Assembly: GCA_023391875.1 (NCBI GenBank)
Contig: JAEWAB010000007.1
Span: forward strand, 35,484-99,483
Source: Bacillota bacterium
GTDB lineage: Bacteria > Bacillota > Clostridia > Oscillospirales > Ruminococcaceae
DNA length: 64,000 bases
Direction: 5' to 3'
Part shown: piece by piece, positions 1-8,229 of the stretch
How positions within the stretch are numbered: the first letter of the stretch is position 1
How the letters are laid out: each line of letters begins with the position of its first letter
Position numbers and translations under genes: made by a program
The notes under the pieces: model-generated
Database searches by the model: none
Told to the model about the DNA's origin: nothing
Seen by the model: the letters and a program-made list of their open reading frames with translations, nothing else

Positions 1-18
1 TGCGGCAAAAAATAATGG

Positions 19-327
19 CTATTTCCTCAGTAAATCGCTGCTGAGTTCGTTTAGAAAGGCGGCCAAAACATCCTCATTTAAAAAGTAGCAGCTCCAAAGC
101 TCACGCTTTTCCTTGCGGATAAGCCCGGCATGCTCAAGCACGGCAAGGTGCTGAGAAACAGTAGATTGCGCAAGCCCCGTAAAATTTACCACGTCTCCGA
201 CGCTCACACCGTTTTCAAAGAATTCTATATGGTCGCAGCAGGTACCAATGCCCTTTTCTTTCAGGGCCTTGATGAGCTGGTAGCGGGTTTTGTTGCCGAG
301 TGCGCAGCATATGGCTACCATATCCAT
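19..327 (-). CDS. ArsR-family winged-helix repressor
   Basis: A 102-residue protein with a single ArsR-type winged helix-turn-helix. The recognition helix lies in the segment GLAQSTVSQHLAVLEHAGL, and a wing follows around KRELWSCYFL. ArsR proteins are dimeric repressors that leave DNA when they bind a metal ion or another inducer. The adjacent cysteines in GTCCDH and the C in WSCYF could be ligands, but they do not match a classic ArsR or CadC site that I can name. The ATG at 327 has a good GAGGTG ribosome site. A perfect 20-bp palindrome just upstream suggests autoregulation. No transporter lies downstream within the window, because the gene runs off towards the left edge. Confidence 0.85.
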   Translation of the reverse strand: MDMVAICCALGNKTRYQLIKALKEKGIGTCCDHIEFFENGVSVGDVVNFTGLAQSTVSQHLAVLEHAGLIRKEKRELWSCYFLNEDVLAAFLNELSSDLLRK

Positions 328-364
328 GCCGTTACACCTCTTTTCGTTTTAGTTTATAATCATT

Positions 365-384
365 ATATCGTAATATTACGATAT
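365..384. promoter_or_regulatory. Palindromic operator of the ArsR-type repressor
   Basis: ATATCGTAATATTACGATAT is a perfect 20-bp inverted repeat about 40 bases upstream of the repressor start, inside AT-rich promoter-like DNA. ArsR dimers bind symmetric sites of this kind, so autorepression is the simplest reading. Binding itself is inferred. Confidence 0.6.
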
Positions 385-425
385 GGTCAAGAATAATTTT
401 CCTCCCCGCACAGAAATTTTTAAGA

Positions 426-1115
426 TTACGGCGCAAACATCTTCCCGCATTTTGCTTTCAGCTTTACACAGTCGTTCAAATGTACGATTTGATGGCGCGT
501 AATGGGCATCAGGCACAGGCCGGCCACCGTTTTTCTCCCCCAGAAGTCCAGCAGCCACACCGATTCCGGGTGGGGGAGCACCCCACCCTCGGCTGCGATG
601 CGGTCGAGCTGTTCCTTCCTCATGCGGCGTTTCAAATCGGCGGCGGAAAGGGCCTGAAGGATCTCACGCGTTTTGCGCCCGACGGCGTTTCGGTAGTCAA
701 AAAGCGCGTCCATCCGCACGGCGCGGCTGAATGCGATAATCTGCTCGTCGGTCATGGCGTTGCCGGTATCCCTTACCTCGGTGCCTAGCGCTTTTAACCG
801 GCTGTCGCACAGCACGGGCTCGCTGTCGGCAATCAGGATATTCGCCGTTAAGTCTTCGATACGCGTGATGTGCCAGATATCCCATGCAATGGTGGCGTCC
901 TTGATCGTGGGCATGGTGCGAAAGGCGTGCTCACTCAGGTTGAGCTCGATTTCATCCATATAGGTGGGCGCCGGTGTATGATATACGCCTGAAGTATGTA
1001 CCATGCTGTGCATCTGCAGCAGCAGTTCCTTCGCTTCATTCAAAAGTTCCGGCTTGAGGATAATCTCCTTTAAGCGCGCTTGCTTGGGGTTCCAATCTGT
1101 GGTTACCTGAAACAT
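426..1115 (-). CDS. DinB-like (DinB/YfiT superfamily) protein
   Basis: About 229 residues. The protein looks like an all-helical DinB/YfiT-type four-helix bundle. It has histidines spaced as in this metal-binding superfamily: an early helix with MHSMVH, then WDIWHITRIED in the middle, and RHQIVHLND near the C terminus. Members include putative metal-dependent thiol transferases and many proteins of unknown function, so no reaction is assigned. The frame extends upstream to a TTG at 1160 without a ribosome site. The ATG at 1115 is preferred because the conserved part begins there, although its upstream purine stretch is about 16 bases away. The gene is monocistronic. Confidence 0.65.
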   Translation of the reverse strand: MFQVTTDWNPKQARLKEIILKPELLNEAKELLLQMHSMVHTSGVYHTPAPTYMDEIELNLSEHAFRTMPTIKDATIAWDIWHITRIEDLTANILIADSEPVLCDSRLKALGTEVRDTGNAMTDEQIIAFSRAVRMDALFDYRNAVGRKTREILQALSAADLKRRMRKEQLDRIAAEGGVLPHPESVWLLDFWGRKTVAGLCLMPITRHQIVHLNDCVKLKAKCGKMFAP

Positions 1116-1369
1116 CGGTACTGTCGCCCGCCTTTCCTGTGGCTCGGTTATATTTACCAACCATTATAAGGTAGTAACGCAAGAATGTAAATCATCACTC
1201 TTTACTTATCTCGACAAATTCTGCGTACGAAAATTACAATATGTAACCATGTTGGATAGTGATAAGTATAATATAGTCAGAAAATCTGCCATTAACCCTT
1301 CTTAAACGACCGTCATACAATGGTATAGAAGCTTAACATGGTCAAGTTTGTAAGAAGGAGATATGGCAC

Positions 1370-2428
1370 ATGAGATTTAATCCGCAATCCAACAACATGA
1401 GAGCATATAATTACCAGCAACGATCGCCGATAGGGATGCATTTCCCTCAAAACGGTGGTCCCCAGCAGGCCGCCCCGGCCAATACAGGCAATCGATACGC
1501 GAATGGAAACTTCGGGAATATGTCTTCCGCCGGTAATGCGCCTTGTTTCGGAAACGCGGGCGTAAACCCAAATAACTTCATGCAAGGCGGTCCCGTACTG
1601 GATGAAGCCTTTGACGCATCGGGTTTCTTGGGTATAAACAGTAGGTGCTGCTTCTGTCCGCTGCGTTTCATATGCCCGAAAAGCCTATTCTTCTGCAGAA
1701 GAGGTCCGACCGGTCCAACAGGTCCAACAGGTCCAACAGGTCCAACCGGCCCAACTGGCCCGACCGGCCCCGCGGGAATAGGCATCCCCGGCCCGACTGG
1801 TCCAACCGGCCCAACTGGCCCGACAGGCCCCGCAGGAATAGGCATCCCCGGCCCGACCGGCCCGACCGGCCCCGCAGGAATAGGCATCCCCGGTCCGACT
1901 GGCCCGACAGGTCCAACAGGCCCAACCGGTCCAACAGGCCCGATAGGCCCCGGCACAGGTGATACCGGCCCGACAGGCCCAACCGGCCCGACTGGTCCGC
2001 AAGGGTTTACCACTCAGATACGGGGGGTTGAGTTCCAGCTTCAAGGCTCAGAGGCACTCCCGGTTGCCAACGGAGCGAACGTGGTATTCGATACCCTGAT
2101 TAACGATCAGGATCTGTCGCTCGTCTATAACCCCGTAACCGGAGTATTCACTATTACCCGAGTGGGCAACTATCTTGTATCCTGGCAGGTGGCGATAGAC
2201 GGCTCGGATTTAGGCCCGACGGCATCCTTCACCTTAGGGGTGATCGGCCCTGTCAGCAACAGCATAACCTCCAGCATTCCGGTGATAACCGGGCAGATAT
2301 CGGGCAGTGCGTTGGTAACCATCGCAGGACCTTCAACGCTGTCGCTGTTTAACAGTAGCGGATTTACGATATTCTTCGCCGATCTTCCGGTGCAAGCGAA
2401 TATCGTCATTACGGACGTTAGTTTCTAA
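1370..2428 (+). CDS. Collagen-like surface protein with BclA-type C-terminal domain
   Basis: A 352-residue protein in three parts. Residues 1-90 are rich in Asn, Gln, Gly and Pro. Residues 93-109 form a cysteine cluster (C93, C94, C96, C102, C109). Residues 112 to about 222 are Gly-X-Y collagen repeats, mostly GPT, interrupted by GIGIPGPT units. The last 130 residues form a globular domain of the BclA C-terminal (TNF/C1q-like trimerising) type. BclA-like proteins form the hair-like nap on exosporia of spore-formers, and their threonines are glycosylated. No signal peptide is seen, which fits deposition from the mother cell. The cysteine cluster may cross-link or anchor the fibre (inference). 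ATG with an AAGGAG site. It lies 44 bases upstream of a second, larger collagen-like gene. Confidence 0.85.
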   Translation: MRFNPQSNNMRAYNYQQRSPIGMHFPQNGGPQQAAPANTGNRYANGNFGNMSSAGNAPCFGNAGVNPNNFMQGGPVLDEAFDASGFLGINSRCCFCPLRFICPKSLFFCRRGPTGPTGPTGPTGPTGPTGPTGPAGIGIPGPTGPTGPTGPTGPAGIGIPGPTGPTGPAGIGIPGPTGPTGPTGPTGPTGPIGPGTGDTGPTGPTGPTGPQGFTTQIRGVEFQLQGSEALPVANGANVVFDTLINDQDLSLVYNPVTGVFTITRVGNYLVSWQVAIDGSDLGPTASFTLGVIGPVSNSITSSIPVITGQISGSALVTIAGPSTLSLFNSSGFTIFFADLPVQANIVITDVSF

Positions 2429-2472
2429 TTTCGTTTTAAATTCAATATCGTTTTAAATTTAGGAGGATTAAT

Positions 2473-5286
2473 GTGAGCAATATTGCACTTCAGATAGAAC
2501 GTACCGTTGGCGGTTCAGTAGCGGCCGGCGGAAACGTTATCTTTAATAACATCACCTTTACCGCGGGAAATATCAGCTACGACCCTGTTACCGGCGTAAT
2601 TACGTTTAATGAGGCGGGCAGGTATGTGGTTGATTGGTGGGTGGCTACACTATCAGCACCCGGAACCCCATCGATTGTGTTTGCGTTGTCGTCTACGCAG
2701 GGAGATTTCATAGAGGGCAACTCACCCATTAAGCTCGATGAAGTTGATGGTATAGGCATTATTAACGTCACGGTTGCACCCGTTCAGTTAAGTCTGGTGA
2801 ATGCGACCACAGCAACTATCTTCTACTCGACGGCAGTACCTGTTCAAGCCACACTTCTTATTGTGGAAGATGATATAAGCGGCGCAGGCCCAACCGGCCC
2901 GACAGGCCCGACAGGTCCGACCGGCCCGACTGGTCCAACCGGCCCTGCCGGACCGGGAACGGGTGATACCGGCCCGACCGGCCCAACCGGTGCTACCGGG
3001 CCGCAGGGTCCTCTCGGCCCGGTAGGCCCGCAAGGTCCGACCGGCCCAACGGGTCCTGCCGGACCGGGAACGGGTGATACCGGCCCGACCGGCGCAACCG
3101 GCCCTACCGGCCCTACCGGCCCTACCGGCCCCACCGGTCCGACGGGTCCTGCCGGCCCGACAGGTGCTACTGGTCCAACCGGTGCCACCGGCCCAACGGG
3201 TCCGACCGGTCCTACGGGAGCCATAGGTCCAACAGGGGCCACCGGTCCGACCGGCGCAACCGGCCCGACAGGCGACACCGGTCCAACCGGCCCTACAGGC
3301 GCAACCGGCCCGACTGGCCCGACGGGCGATACCGGCCCGACCGGTCCGACAGGGGACACCGGTCCAACTGGTCCAACCGGCACTACAGGTCCAACTGGTC
3401 CGACCGGCGACACCGGCCCAACGGGTCCGACGGGCGATACCGGCCCGACTGGTCCAACCGGCGCTACAGGTCCAACCGGTCCTACAGGCGACACTGGTCC
3501 AACTGGTCCTACAGGCGACACTGGTCCAATCGGTCCTACAGGCGACACTGGTCCAACTGGTCCAACCGGCGACACCGGCCCAACCGGTCCTACAGGCGAC
3601 ACTGGCCCGACCGGTCCGACCGGCGACACAGGTCCAACTGGTCCAACCGGCGCTACAGGTCCAACTGGCCCGACGGGTGATACCGGCCCAACGGGTCCGA
3701 TCGGAGATACCGGCCCAACGGGTCCGACAGGTGACACCGGCCCGACCGGTCCGACAGGCGATACCGGCCCAACCGGTCCTACGGGTGATACCGGTCCAAC
3801 CGGCCCGACAGGCGATACCGGACCAACAGGCCCAACGGGTGACACGGGTCCAACCGGCCCGACGGGAGACACCGGTCCAACCGGCCCGACGGGCGATACC
3901 GGACCAACAGGCCCTACGGGTGACACGGGTCCAACTGGCCCTACCGGCGATACCGGCCCAACTGGCCCGACAGGAGATACCGGTCCAACCGGTCCGACAG
4001 GCGACACAGGTCCAACCGGCCCAACTGGCGATACCGGTCCAACCGGCCCAACGGGAGACACCGGCCCAACCGGTCCGACGGGAGATACAGGCCCAACAGG
4101 CCCAACAGGCGACACTGGCCCAACTGGCCCGACAGGGGACACTGGCCCAACTGGCCCGACAGGGGACACCGGCCCAACGGGTCCGACAGGCGATACTGGC
4201 CCGACAGGCCCGACGGGAGACACCGGTCCAACCGGTCCGACGGGCGATACCGGACCAACAGGCCCAACGGGTGACACGGGTCCAACAGGCCCAACCGGCG
4301 ATACCGGCCCAACCGGCCCGACCGGAGATACCGGCCCAACAGGCCCAACGGGAGACACCGGTCCAACCGGCCCGACGGGAGACACCGGTCCAACCGGCCC
4401 GACGGGTGACACCGGTCCAACCGGTCCGACAGGCGATACAGGTCCAACCGGCCCAACGGGTGACACGGGTCCAACAGGCCCAACCGGCGATACCGGCCCA
4501 ACAGGCCCGACCGGAGATACCGGCCCAACCGGCCCGACAGGCGACACCGGCCCAACTGGCCCGACAGGGGATACCGGTCCAACCGGCCCGACCGGAGATA
4601 CCGGCCCAACCGGTCCGACGGGTGACACCGGCCCAACCGGCCCGACAGGGGATACCGGCCCGACCGGTCCGACAGGAGATACCGGCCCGACGGGTCCGAC
4701 CGGCGATACCGGCCCAACCGGTCCGACAGGAGATACTGGCCCAACTGGCCCAACGGGTGACACGGGTCCAACAGGCCCAACCGGCGATACCGGCCCAACT
4801 GGCCCAACGGGTGACACCGGCCCGACAGGCCCGACAGGGGACACGGGCCCGACAGGTCCGGCAGGCGCAGCCGCATTGCTTGTTACGAGCAATAGCATGG
4901 CAAGCGAAGGCACTGTATCCGTTCTCACTGTAAAAAAGGAAGGAACGAATATTCCTTTATTCACCAATCAAAGTGTCAGTGCATTTGCCCAAAACAGTGC
5001 GAATGACATGTTCCTTATACCGGAGACAGGAAAATATCTCATCAGCTATGGGGTAGCGACTACGACTGCGGTGTTGATGTCTTCCCGGGTAATTGTGAAT
5101 GGTCTTACGCCTATAGCCGCATCCGTTATAGAGCCGCCCGTCGCTGTAGATAATCTCAGCACTTCCTTTATGGCGGCGCTAAATGCAAAAGATACAATCT
5201 CATTCCAGCTATATGGCTTGGAAGCGGCGAATGTAGAACTCTTGGGCGGGGCATCGACGTATATGATCGTTGTACAGTTATCATAG
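2473..5286 (+). CDS. Giant collagen-like protein flanked by two globular domains
   Basis: A 937-residue protein. Residues 1-136 form a beta-rich globular domain resembling the C-terminal domain of the preceding protein (shared pattern YDPVTGVITFNEAGRYVVDW versus YNPVTGVFTITRVGNYLVSW). Residues 138 to about 800 are uninterrupted Gly-X-Y triplets. The first third is mixed GPT/GAT/GDT and the rest is an almost pure nonapeptide GDTGPTGPT. Residues 801-937 form a second beta-rich domain. A globular domain at both ends of a collagen rod is unusual for BclA-like proteins. The start is GTG, with AGGAGG upstream. An ATG at 2471 runs straight into TGA. The high threonine content offers many O-glycosylation sites. 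No signal peptide or LPXTG motif is present. A bidirectional hairpin terminator follows. Confidence 0.85.
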   Translation: MSNIALQIERTVGGSVAAGGNVIFNNITFTAGNISYDPVTGVITFNEAGRYVVDWWVATLSAPGTPSIVFALSSTQGDFIEGNSPIKLDEVDGIGIINVTVAPVQLSLVNATTATIFYSTAVPVQATLLIVEDDISGAGPTGPTGPTGPTGPTGPTGPAGPGTGDTGPTGPTGATGPQGPLGPVGPQGPTGPTGPAGPGTGDTGPTGATGPTGPTGPTGPTGPTGPAGPTGATGPTGATGPTGPTGPTGAIGPTGATGPTGATGPTGDTGPTGPTGATGPTGPTGDTGPTGPTGDTGPTGPTGTTGPTGPTGDTGPTGPTGDTGPTGPTGATGPTGPTGDTGPTGPTGDTGPIGPTGDTGPTGPTGDTGPTGPTGDTGPTGPTGDTGPTGPTGATGPTGPTGDTGPTGPIGDTGPTGPTGDTGPTGPTGDTGPTGPTGDTGPTGPTGDTGPTGPTGDTGPTGPTGDTGPTGPTGDTGPTGPTGDTGPTGPTGDTGPTGPTGDTGPTGPTGDTGPTGPTGDTGPTGPTGDTGPTGPTGDTGPTGPTGDTGPTGPTGDTGPTGPTGDTGPTGPTGDTGPTGPTGDTGPTGPTGDTGPTGPTGDTGPTGPTGDTGPTGPTGDTGPTGPTGDTGPTGPTGDTGPTGPTGDTGPTGPTGDTGPTGPTGDTGPTGPTGDTGPTGPTGDTGPTGPTGDTGPTGPTGDTGPTGPTGDTGPTGPTGDTGPTGPTGDTGPTGPTGDTGPTGPTGDTGPTGPTGDTGPTGPTGDTGPTGPTGDTGPTGPTGDTGPTGPTGDTGPTGPAGAAALLVTSNSMASEGTVSVLTVKKEGTNIPLFTNQSVSAFAQNSANDMFLIPETGKYLISYGVATTTAVLMSSRVIVNGLTPIAASVIEPPVAVDNLSTSFMAALNAKDTISFQLYGLEAANVELLGGASTYMIVVQLS
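3264..4863 (+). repeat. 27-bp tandem repeat array encoding GDTGPTGPT
   Basis: About 59 consecutive 27-bp units inside the collagen-like gene. The nonapeptide is nearly invariant, with a few GAT, GTT or GPI variants in the first third. Third codon positions vary widely (ggc/ggt/gga/ggg, cca/ccg, act/aca/acc/acg). Blocks of several units recur almost identically, for example starting at 3829, 4261, 4450 and 4747, always offset by multiples of 27. This points to expansion by unequal recombination followed by selection on the protein. Confidence 0.9.
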
Positions 5287-5316
5287 CACAATTTCTTAAG
5301 CAATCATGGCTTGCAA

Positions 5317-5350
5317 GGCAAAAGCCCGCCGAAAGGCGGCTTTTGCCTTA
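5317..5350 (+). terminator. Hairpin terminator after the collagen-like genes
   Basis: GGCAAAAGCC(C)GCC, loop GAAA, then GGCGGCTTTTGCC followed by TTAT. The stem has one bulged C. It separates the collagen-like genes from the glycosyltransferases. Confidence 0.7.
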
Positions 5351-5421
5351 TCTGGGGCAAAAGGTATCATTTGTTACACCGTAAACATATAGTGGTATGA
5401 AAGAGTAAACGAGGTGAGAGT

Positions 5422-6516
5422 TTGAGCAAGTATAAAATCTGCGTTTATGCCATCTGTAAAAACGAGGAACAGTTTGTCGATCGCTGGATGGACGCGGTTA
5501 GTGAGGCCGACATGGTGGTGGTGACCGATACCGGCTCCACCGACGGCACCATAGAAAAGCTGCGGGCGCGCGGGGCTGTTGTGTATGAGGAGAAGCTCAG
5601 CCCTTGGCGGTTTGATGTAGCAAGAAATCTGGCCATGGACCACATCCCCGAGGATGTGGATATCTGTGTTTCCAACGATATGGACGAGGTGTTTGAAAAG
5701 GGCTGGCGCGAAAAGCTGGAGGCGGCGTGGATGCCTGAGCACACACGGGCGCGCTACCTCTTTACCTGTACCTTCAACCCGGACGGCACCCCCAATAAGC
5801 AGTTTGCAATGGAGAAGATACACCGTAGGCACGGCTTTCGATGGGTGCACCCGGTGCATGAGGTGTTGGAATACAGCGGGAGCGGCCCCGAAAAGGTCGT
5901 ATGGGTGAATATGGTGCTCAACCATTACCCGGATAACACGAAATCGCGGGGGCAATACCTGCCGCTTTTGGAACTGTCGGCCGAAGAAAATCCGCAGGAT
6001 GACCGAACGGCCTTCTGGTTGGGGCGGGAGTATATGTATCACCAGCAGTACGACAAGGCTATAGAGACCCTAGAAAAGCATCTGCAGCTCCCCACCGCTA
6101 CATGGAGTGAAGAACGGTGTGCCTCCATGCGCTTTATTGCCCGAAGCTTTGAGGGCAAGGGTGATAAGCAGCAGGCCATGAACTGGCTGTTCAGGGCCAT
6201 TGCGGAATGCCCGATGGTGCGTGAACCGTATTTGGACGCCGCACGGCTTGGCTACAGGCAAAGGGACTGGTCACTGACCTTTTTAATGGTGGAAAAGGCG
6301 CTTGCCATTACCCAAAAAACAGGCAGTTACCTGCTAGAGGAGCTTTGCTGGAGCTATCAGCCCTACGACTTGGGCGCCATCGCCTGTTACTGGCTGGGGC
6401 TGTACGAGAAAGCGGCCCGCTATGCCACTACAGCCTGTGAGTACAGCCCGACGGACCCGCGGCTGAAGAACAATCTCGCGCTTATTCAGGCTAAGCTTGG
6501 AAAGGAGCAGGGGTAA
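5422..6516 (+). CDS. GT2 glycosyltransferase with C-terminal TPR-like helices (copy 1)
   Basis: 364 residues. The N terminus is a GT-A fold of family GT2: KNEE at 13-16, the nucleotide-binding TDTGSTD at 35-41, FDVARN at 64-69 and a DMDE metal/donor motif at 86-89. From about residue 190 the protein consists of helical TPR-like repeats, as in SunS-type peptide glycosyltransferases and related cytoplasmic enzymes. There is no membrane segment. Its position directly behind two threonine-rich collagen-like genes makes those proteins the likely acceptors (inference). The start is TTG with GAGGTGAG upstream. The next gene is a close paralogue beginning 3 bases after this stop. Confidence 0.85.
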   Translation: MSKYKICVYAICKNEEQFVDRWMDAVSEADMVVVTDTGSTDGTIEKLRARGAVVYEEKLSPWRFDVARNLAMDHIPEDVDICVSNDMDEVFEKGWREKLEAAWMPEHTRARYLFTCTFNPDGTPNKQFAMEKIHRRHGFRWVHPVHEVLEYSGSGPEKVVWVNMVLNHYPDNTKSRGQYLPLLELSAEENPQDDRTAFWLGREYMYHQQYDKAIETLEKHLQLPTATWSEERCASMRFIARSFEGKGDKQQAMNWLFRAIAECPMVREPYLDAARLGYRQRDWSLTFLMVEKALAITQKTGSYLLEELCWSYQPYDLGAIACYWLGLYEKAARYATTACEYSPTDPRLKNNLALIQAKLGKEQG

Positions 6517-6518
6517 AC

Positions 6519-7625
6519 TTGGAAAAACGTTATAAAATCTGCGTATACGCAATCTGCAAGAACGAAGAACAGTTTGTGGATAAATGGATGGACTCGATGA
6601 GCGAGGCCGACATGGTGGTGGTAACCGATACCGGCTCCACCGACGCCACAGTGGAAAAGCTGCGCGCGCGGGGCGCTATGGTGTATGTGGAGGAGGTCAA
6701 ACCATGGCGTTTTGACGTGGCGAGAAACCTCTCGCTTGACCATGTGCCGGAGGATGCAGACATCTGCGTGTGCACCGATCTGGACGAGGTGCTCGTAAAG
6801 GGGTGGCGGGAGTGTATTGAGCGGGTGTGGACAGACGACACCACCAACGGCAAGTATCTTTATAACTGGAGCTTAAAGCCCGACGGCACGCCGGATATTC
6901 AGTTTACCTATTTTAAAATTCACAACCGCAAAGGCTACCGCTGGGTGTGCCCGGTACATGAACACATCAGTTACGTGGGCAGCGAACCGGTGAAAACGGT
7001 GTTTATTGACGGCATGGTGCTCAATCATTACCCCGACCCGACGAAATCCCGAGGGTCGTACCTGCCTCTGCTGGAGCTTGCGGTAAAGGAAGACCCGGAA
7101 AGCGACCGCATGACCTATTATCTGGGCCGCGAATATATGTACCGTGGGCAGTGGCAAGAATGCATCGATACCCTCACCCGCTACCTGAAGCTCCCAACCG
7201 CCACCTGGCGGGAGGAGCGAAGTGCCGCCATGCGCTGGATAGCTAAGAGCGAAAGCTGCCTTTCGCATTACGCTGAAGCAGTCGGCTGGTATTTAAAGGC
7301 GATTGCCGAGGCGCCGCACATGCGTGAACCCTATGTGGAGCTTGCCAGAGCCGCCTATGAGGTAAAGGATTGGCCAATTGTATTCTGCATGGCGGAGCGC
7401 GCGCTGAAGATCAAAGAGAGATCACTAAGCTATGTGAATATGGGCTACGCGTGGGATCATACGCCTTACGATCTGGCCTCGCTTGCCTGCTACTACCTTG
7501 GCATGTACGAGAAATCGCTCGAGTACGCCAAGGAGGCCGCGCGCCTCGCCCCGGAAAACAATCGGCTTAGCAGTAATATAGCCCTGATTGAGGCAAAGCT
7601 TAAAAAAGTCAAAGACGAAAAGTAA
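6519..7625 (+). CDS. GT2 glycosyltransferase with C-terminal TPR-like helices (copy 2)
   Basis: 368 residues, paralogous to the preceding gene along its whole length. It has the same YKICVYAICKNEEQFVD opening, TDTGSTDAT at 36-44, FDVARN at 65-70 and DLDE at 87-90, followed by TPR-like helices from about 190. It also starts with TTG, and AAGGAG lies upstream inside the end of copy 1. The two genes form one translation-coupled unit that probably arose by tandem duplication. Divergence in the helical half suggests different acceptors or sequential sugar additions (inference). A strong terminator follows. Confidence 0.85.
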   Translation: MEKRYKICVYAICKNEEQFVDKWMDSMSEADMVVVTDTGSTDATVEKLRARGAMVYVEEVKPWRFDVARNLSLDHVPEDADICVCTDLDEVLVKGWRECIERVWTDDTTNGKYLYNWSLKPDGTPDIQFTYFKIHNRKGYRWVCPVHEHISYVGSEPVKTVFIDGMVLNHYPDPTKSRGSYLPLLELAVKEDPESDRMTYYLGREYMYRGQWQECIDTLTRYLKLPTATWREERSAAMRWIAKSESCLSHYAEAVGWYLKAIAEAPHMREPYVELARAAYEVKDWPIVFCMAERALKIKERSLSYVNMGYAWDHTPYDLASLACYYLGMYEKSLEYAKEAARLAPENNRLSSNIALIEAKLKKVKDEK

Positions 7626-7642
7626 TGTCCTGCCGCTAAAAA

Positions 7643-7688
7643 ACAGCCTGAGGGCCGTAATTCATACGCCGTCAGGCTGTATTTTATT
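7643..7688 (+). terminator. Terminator of the glycosyltransferase pair
   Basis: Stem ACAGCCTGA / TCAGGCTGT with a further GGC/GCC pairing inside, followed by ATTTTATT. Confidence 0.75.
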
Positions 7689-7712
7689 GATTAGCGAGTA
7701 ACGGCTGGGCTA

Positions 7713-7765
7713 CATAAAACAAGCCTCAGTAAAGTGTTATCCTTTACTGAGGCTTGAACTTTATG
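7713..7765 (-). terminator. Terminator of the cheX-hemerythrin unit
   Basis: Perfect 14-bp stem AAGCCTCAGTAAAG / CTTTACTGAGGCTT with a 7-base loop. On the minus strand it is followed by a TGTTTTATGT tail, placing it just after the cheX stop codon. Confidence 0.75.
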
Positions 7766-7785
7766 TATAAAACGTTTTCTGTGGC

Positions 7786-8229
7786 CTAAGAGAGCAGCAG
7801 GTGCTCATACAGGCGTCCGGCGTCCGACTCAAGGCAGATGTCCACCGTCTTGCCGCCGTTTGTGTCCGCACCGTCGATGATGGCAATCTGCGGGGGTTTG
7901 ATGTCGCACTGATAGTTTAAGCTGGAAAGGGAGGTTACCGCGTTGCCGCTGATAATGTTCGAAATCTCGCCCAGCATCGAGGTGGCGAAATCGTCAATCA
8001 TCTCGGCCTCCATTCCCGAGAGGGTTTTTACAATATTGAGCGTGGTGGATTTCGGGAAGCTGTAAACCACCGAGCCTGTTAAATCTCCGATCAGTTCAAT
8101 GGTTACATGCACCGTCTCCTCACCGCCCGCGGCGGCCTGTGCCTCCAGCTGAGCGATGTCCAGCCCGAGCATCATCTTGAATACATCTTTTGTTGCTTCG
8201 TAAAACGTATTGCCTTTTTGATCTGTCAT
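7786..8229 (-). CDS. cheX: CheX-like chemotaxis phosphatase
   Basis: 147 residues of the CheC/CheX/FliY phosphatase family. The active-site signature GEISNIISGNA lies at 87-97 and contains the E88/N91 pair that positions water for dephosphorylating CheY-P. A single signature, as here, is typical of dimeric CheX. No other chemotaxis gene is near. It is co-transcribed with, and overlaps by 4 bases (ATGA), an upstream bacteriohemerythrin gene whose 3' end contains its GGGAGG ribosome site. The pairing suggests that oxygen or redox status feeds into a CheY-like signalling output (inference). Confidence 0.85.
   Translation of the reverse strand: MTDQKGNTFYEATKDVFKMMLGLDIAQLEAQAAAGGEETVHVTIELIGDLTGSVVYSFPKSTTLNIVKTLSGMEAEMIDDFATSMLGEISNIISGNAVTSLSSLNYQCDIKPPQIAIIDGADTNGGKTVDICLESDAGRLYEHLLLS

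Noticed and set aside
2881..4863. Repeat array as a CRISPR
   Set aside because: Units are contiguous with no unique spacers and encode a perfect Gly-X-Y periodicity.
2844..4967. A 707-codon antisense frame and several other long frames through the collagen repeats
   Set aside because: The 27-bp unit lacks stop codons in several frames, so long GPVGPVSPV-type frames arise automatically. No ribosome site or globular part supports them.
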